Shown here: piece by piece, positions 4,295 through 5,488 of the stretch | How the letters are laid out: every line of letters begins with the position of its first letter | How positions within the stretch are numbered: the stretch's first letter is position 1 | Source of the DNA: Chloroflexota bacterium | Lineage (GTDB): Archaea; Iainarchaeota; Iainarchaeia; Iainarchaeales; GCA-2688035 | Direction: 5' to 3' | Length of the DNA: 5,488 bases | Assembly (NCBI GenBank): GCA_030634785.1 | Contig: DAOWAC010000073.1 | Location: 1-5,488, forward strand | The notes under the pieces: model-generated | Database searches by the model: none | Told to the model about the DNA's origin: nothing | The model's input: the letters and a program-made list of their open reading frames with translations, nothing else | Translations under genes and position numbers: made by a program

Positions 4295-4729
4295 TCACAG
4301 TTTTTTGTCCAACAGAACATAGTCTGTTTTTTTGAATCCGAATTTTTTGTATATTTTAATGGCTTTTCTTTTTTTGTTTGTGTCAAGCACAAGTGCTTTG
4401 AAGCCTTTTTCTTTTGCAAGCTCTTCAATGAAGTTAAGCGCCTTCAAGCCAAAGCCCTTTCCTTGATGCCTTAAATCAATTACAAAATCCATCAAGTAAA
4501 GGTATTTGCCCCTTTGCCCGTAAAATGGCTCTCCAAAAAGCGTGCCAATTACTTTGCCATTAAGCACTAGACAAAAGCAAAACGTTGAATGCTTTTCAAA
4601 AAACTCGTAAGTTCTGGCTTTAGCGGAAGTCCGTGTCCAATGCTCGCCAATCCTGTTAAACTCCTGCAAACGAAGTTTTGAACAAGTAGGCAAGTCAGCA
4701 TTTGTTGTTTTCCTTATCTCGAAAACCAT
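4295..4729 (-). CDS. GNAT-family N-acetyltransferase
   Basis: A 144-residue protein, a normal length for a single-domain GNAT enzyme that transfers an acetyl group from acetyl-CoA to an amine. The acetyl-CoA pyrophosphate loop (motif A) is RHQGKGFG (87-94), preceded by strand beta-4 YLYLMDFVID (77-86). Motif B is NKKRKAIKIYKKFGFKKTDY (118-137), the usual N..A..Y.K.GF pattern. The N-terminal EIRKTTNADLPTCSKLR (4-20) is also typical. The acceptor is unknown: a free amine, an antibiotic or a protein N-terminus are all possible. The gene has its own intergenic regions on both sides (about 100 bp each), so it may be a separate unit. A role in acetylating the nearby peptide is conceivable but unsupported. 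A TATA-like CCTAAAAAGG about 24-33 bp upstream suggests a leaderless transcript. The ATG start agrees with the family N-terminus. Confidence 0.92.
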   Translation of the reverse strand: MVFEIRKTTNADLPTCSKLRLQEFNRIGEHWTRTSAKARTYEFFEKHSTFCFCLVLNGKVIGTLFGEPFYGQRGKYLYLMDFVIDLRHQGKGFGLKALNFIEELAKEKGFKALVLDTNKKRKAIKIYKKFGFKKTDYVLLDKKL

Positions 4730-4777
4730 AGTAAATTAATACCCCAAAAACCTTTTTAGGCAGTTTTCTACTATTAC

Positions 4778-4799
4778 GGCTTACATGATTAGGCTTACA
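4778..4799. repeat. 8-bp direct repeat upstream of the GNAT gene
   Basis: On the minus strand TGTAAGCC occurs twice with a 6-bp spacer (TAATCA), a period of 14 bp. It lies about 50-70 bp before the acetyltransferase start and upstream of its likely TATA element, where an activator could bind. No function is shown by the sequence. Confidence 0.35.
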
Positions 4800-4820
4800 A
4801 TGTTGGAAAGTATACGGTGC

Positions 4821-4844
4821 TGTTCAAACTTTTAGCTTTGAACA
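4821..4844 (-). terminator. 8-bp hairpin overlapping the stop codon of the surface protein gene
   Basis: The minus strand reads TGTTCAAA, an 8-nt loop, then TTTGAACA, a perfect 8-bp stem. The TAA stop codon (4832-4834) lies in the loop. No U-run follows, so it may protect the 3' end or mark a processing point rather than act as a classical terminator. Confidence 0.4.
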
Positions 4845-5488
4845 CATTTACAGTTACCATTTGTCTGTATTGTACAGCTTAATCCAAATCCTTCAGCACT
4901 TAGTTCGCCTGATTGTTCTAATGCCTGACAAACCATTCCCTGTCTTAGTCCCCTTGGAAGGCTGAACAAATAACTGTCTACTATGGCAACAAAGCTTTCA
5001 AATGCATTTTGCATTGCGCTCAAACTTGCTTCAAGAATGTTCATTTGTCCCTGTAAATCAAGGTTTTGCTGTTCAAGCTGCGTTATCTTGTTTTCCATTT
5101 CTTCAACTTTTGCTTCTAACTCGCTTGTGTTTGCAAAACTACAGGTTGCATTGAAGTCTTCTGAGACAAGGTCACAACTGTACTGTACACAGTTTCCGTC
5201 AAAGCAGTAGTCGTGTCCGTCATCTGGAAACAGTTTCCAGTAAAAGTATGGTGGATTTTCTTTCAAAATACAGGTGCTTCCAGTACAATCTCTTTCAAAG
5301 CCACAAACATTAGTGTTATCATTTGCAAACACACACTCTGCTGTTCCCAAATCACATACATCATCACTGCAAGGATTTCCATCGTCACATGTTTTTTGTG
5401 AACAAGAGCAGCCGACTGAGTCAACATTCTCTCCAGCAGGAGTTACAGGACAGTCATCGATATGGTCTAATACTCCGTCGTTATCACT
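4832..5488 (-). CDS. Cysteine-rich secreted/surface protein with TSP3-like repeat and coiled coil, 5' end outside window
   Basis: The C-terminal 218 residues of a longer protein; the frame is open to the window edge. It begins inside a calcium-binding thrombospondin type 3-like repeat, SDNDGVLDHIDDCPVTPAG, followed by VDSVGCS, the form common in prokaryotic surface proteins. Next comes a CDDGNPCSDDVCD module (residues 34-46) of the kind seen in secreted cysteine-rich proteins. The fragment has 18 cysteines in total, mostly spaced for disulfides, which points to an extracytoplasmic location. Residues about 122-168 (SELEAKVEEMENKITQLEQQ onward) form a heptad-like coiled coil that could trimerise or reach out from the envelope. 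The tail has four more cysteines and no membrane anchor. NAT and NTS sequons could carry N-glycans. A TTG at 5350 could be called as a start, but the upstream frame is clearly coding. Likely an adhesin or envelope component; the partner is unknown. Confidence 0.85.
   Translation of the reverse strand, partial: SDNDGVLDHIDDCPVTPAGENVDSVGCSCSQKTCDDGNPCSDDVCDLGTAECVFANDNTNVCGFERDCTGSTCILKENPPYFYWKLFPDDGHDYCFDGNCVQYSCDLVSEDFNATCSFANTSELEAKVEEMENKITQLEQQNLDLQGQMNILEASLSAMQNAFESFVAIVDSYLFSLPRGLRQGMVCQALEQSGELSAEGFGLSCTIQTNGNCKCVQS

Noticed and set aside
4072..4335. An 87-codon plus-strand ORF across the regulator promoter
   Set aside because: It overlaps the coding strands of both neighbouring genes and has no protein-like features.
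5348..5350. TTG as the start of the cysteine-rich protein
   Set aside because: The frame upstream continues without a stop to the window edge and encodes a TSP3-like repeat and CDDGNPC module, so the gene is partial rather than starting here.
4983..5401. Plus-strand ORFs opposite the cysteine-rich protein gene
   Set aside because: They are mirror frames of a gene with clear TSP3 and coiled-coil features on the minus strand.

Overview
This window is probably archaeal. Genes have TATA-type promoters, the clearest ribosome-binding site is GGTGAT (the match to an archaeal 16S 3' end), and one gene encodes a bacterio-opsin-activator-type (HTH_10) regulator. The DNA is AT-rich, genes are short and tightly packed, and there is a cysteine-rich, calcium-binding-repeat surface protein. 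A small-genome (DPANN-like) archaeon fits, but the lineage cannot be fixed from sequence alone. All protein genes that I accept lie on the minus strand, so transcription runs from high to low coordinates.

Layout in transcription order. (1) 5488-4832: the C-terminal 218 residues of a secreted, cysteine-rich protein with a thrombospondin type 3-like calcium repeat and a coiled coil; a hairpin overlaps its stop codon. (2) 4729-4295: a GNAT acetyltransferase. (3) 4194-3538: an HTH_10 transcriptional regulator whose start is flanked by an 11-bp perfect inverted repeat around a strong TATA-like element. (4) 3472-3380: a 30-residue peptide gene absent from a long-ORF view, with a perfect GGTGAT ribosome-binding site, its own promoter, and a C-terminus ATCATCSENC. 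(5) 3347-2250: a 365-residue radical SAM/SPASM enzyme, 32 nt downstream. (6) 2249-2041: a 209-bp intergenic region with the promoter of the next operon and, on the plus strand, a candidate structured small RNA ending in a T8 run. (7) 2040-1: three linked genes, two class I methyltransferases overlapping by 4 nt (ATGA) and, 33 nt further on, a sugar-nucleotide epimerase/dehydratase (SDR) that runs off the window.

The most interesting part is 3347-4222. A short cysteine-ended peptide sits directly before a SPASM radical SAM enzyme with an N-terminal segment resembling peptide-recognition (RRE/PqqD-like) domains. This is the arrangement of radical SAM RiPP systems (sactipeptide, ranthipeptide and related classes). 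The peptide core is a tandem Ala-Thr-Cys repeat followed by Ser-Glu-Asn-Cys, giving CX2CX3C at the carboxyl end. A 6-bp inverted repeat brackets the core-coding segment and is followed by a T-rich tract between peptide and enzyme, which could attenuate enzyme expression relative to the precursor. The regulator upstream shares a nearly identical core promoter (ACCTTAWATATAA) with the peptide gene. I infer a regulated archaeal RiPP locus; the modification and its purpose are unknown.

The 2040-1 operon most likely makes or decorates a sugar for surface glycans, inferred from the SDR plus methyltransferases. No tRNA, rRNA, CRISPR array, insertion sequence or replication origin was seen.
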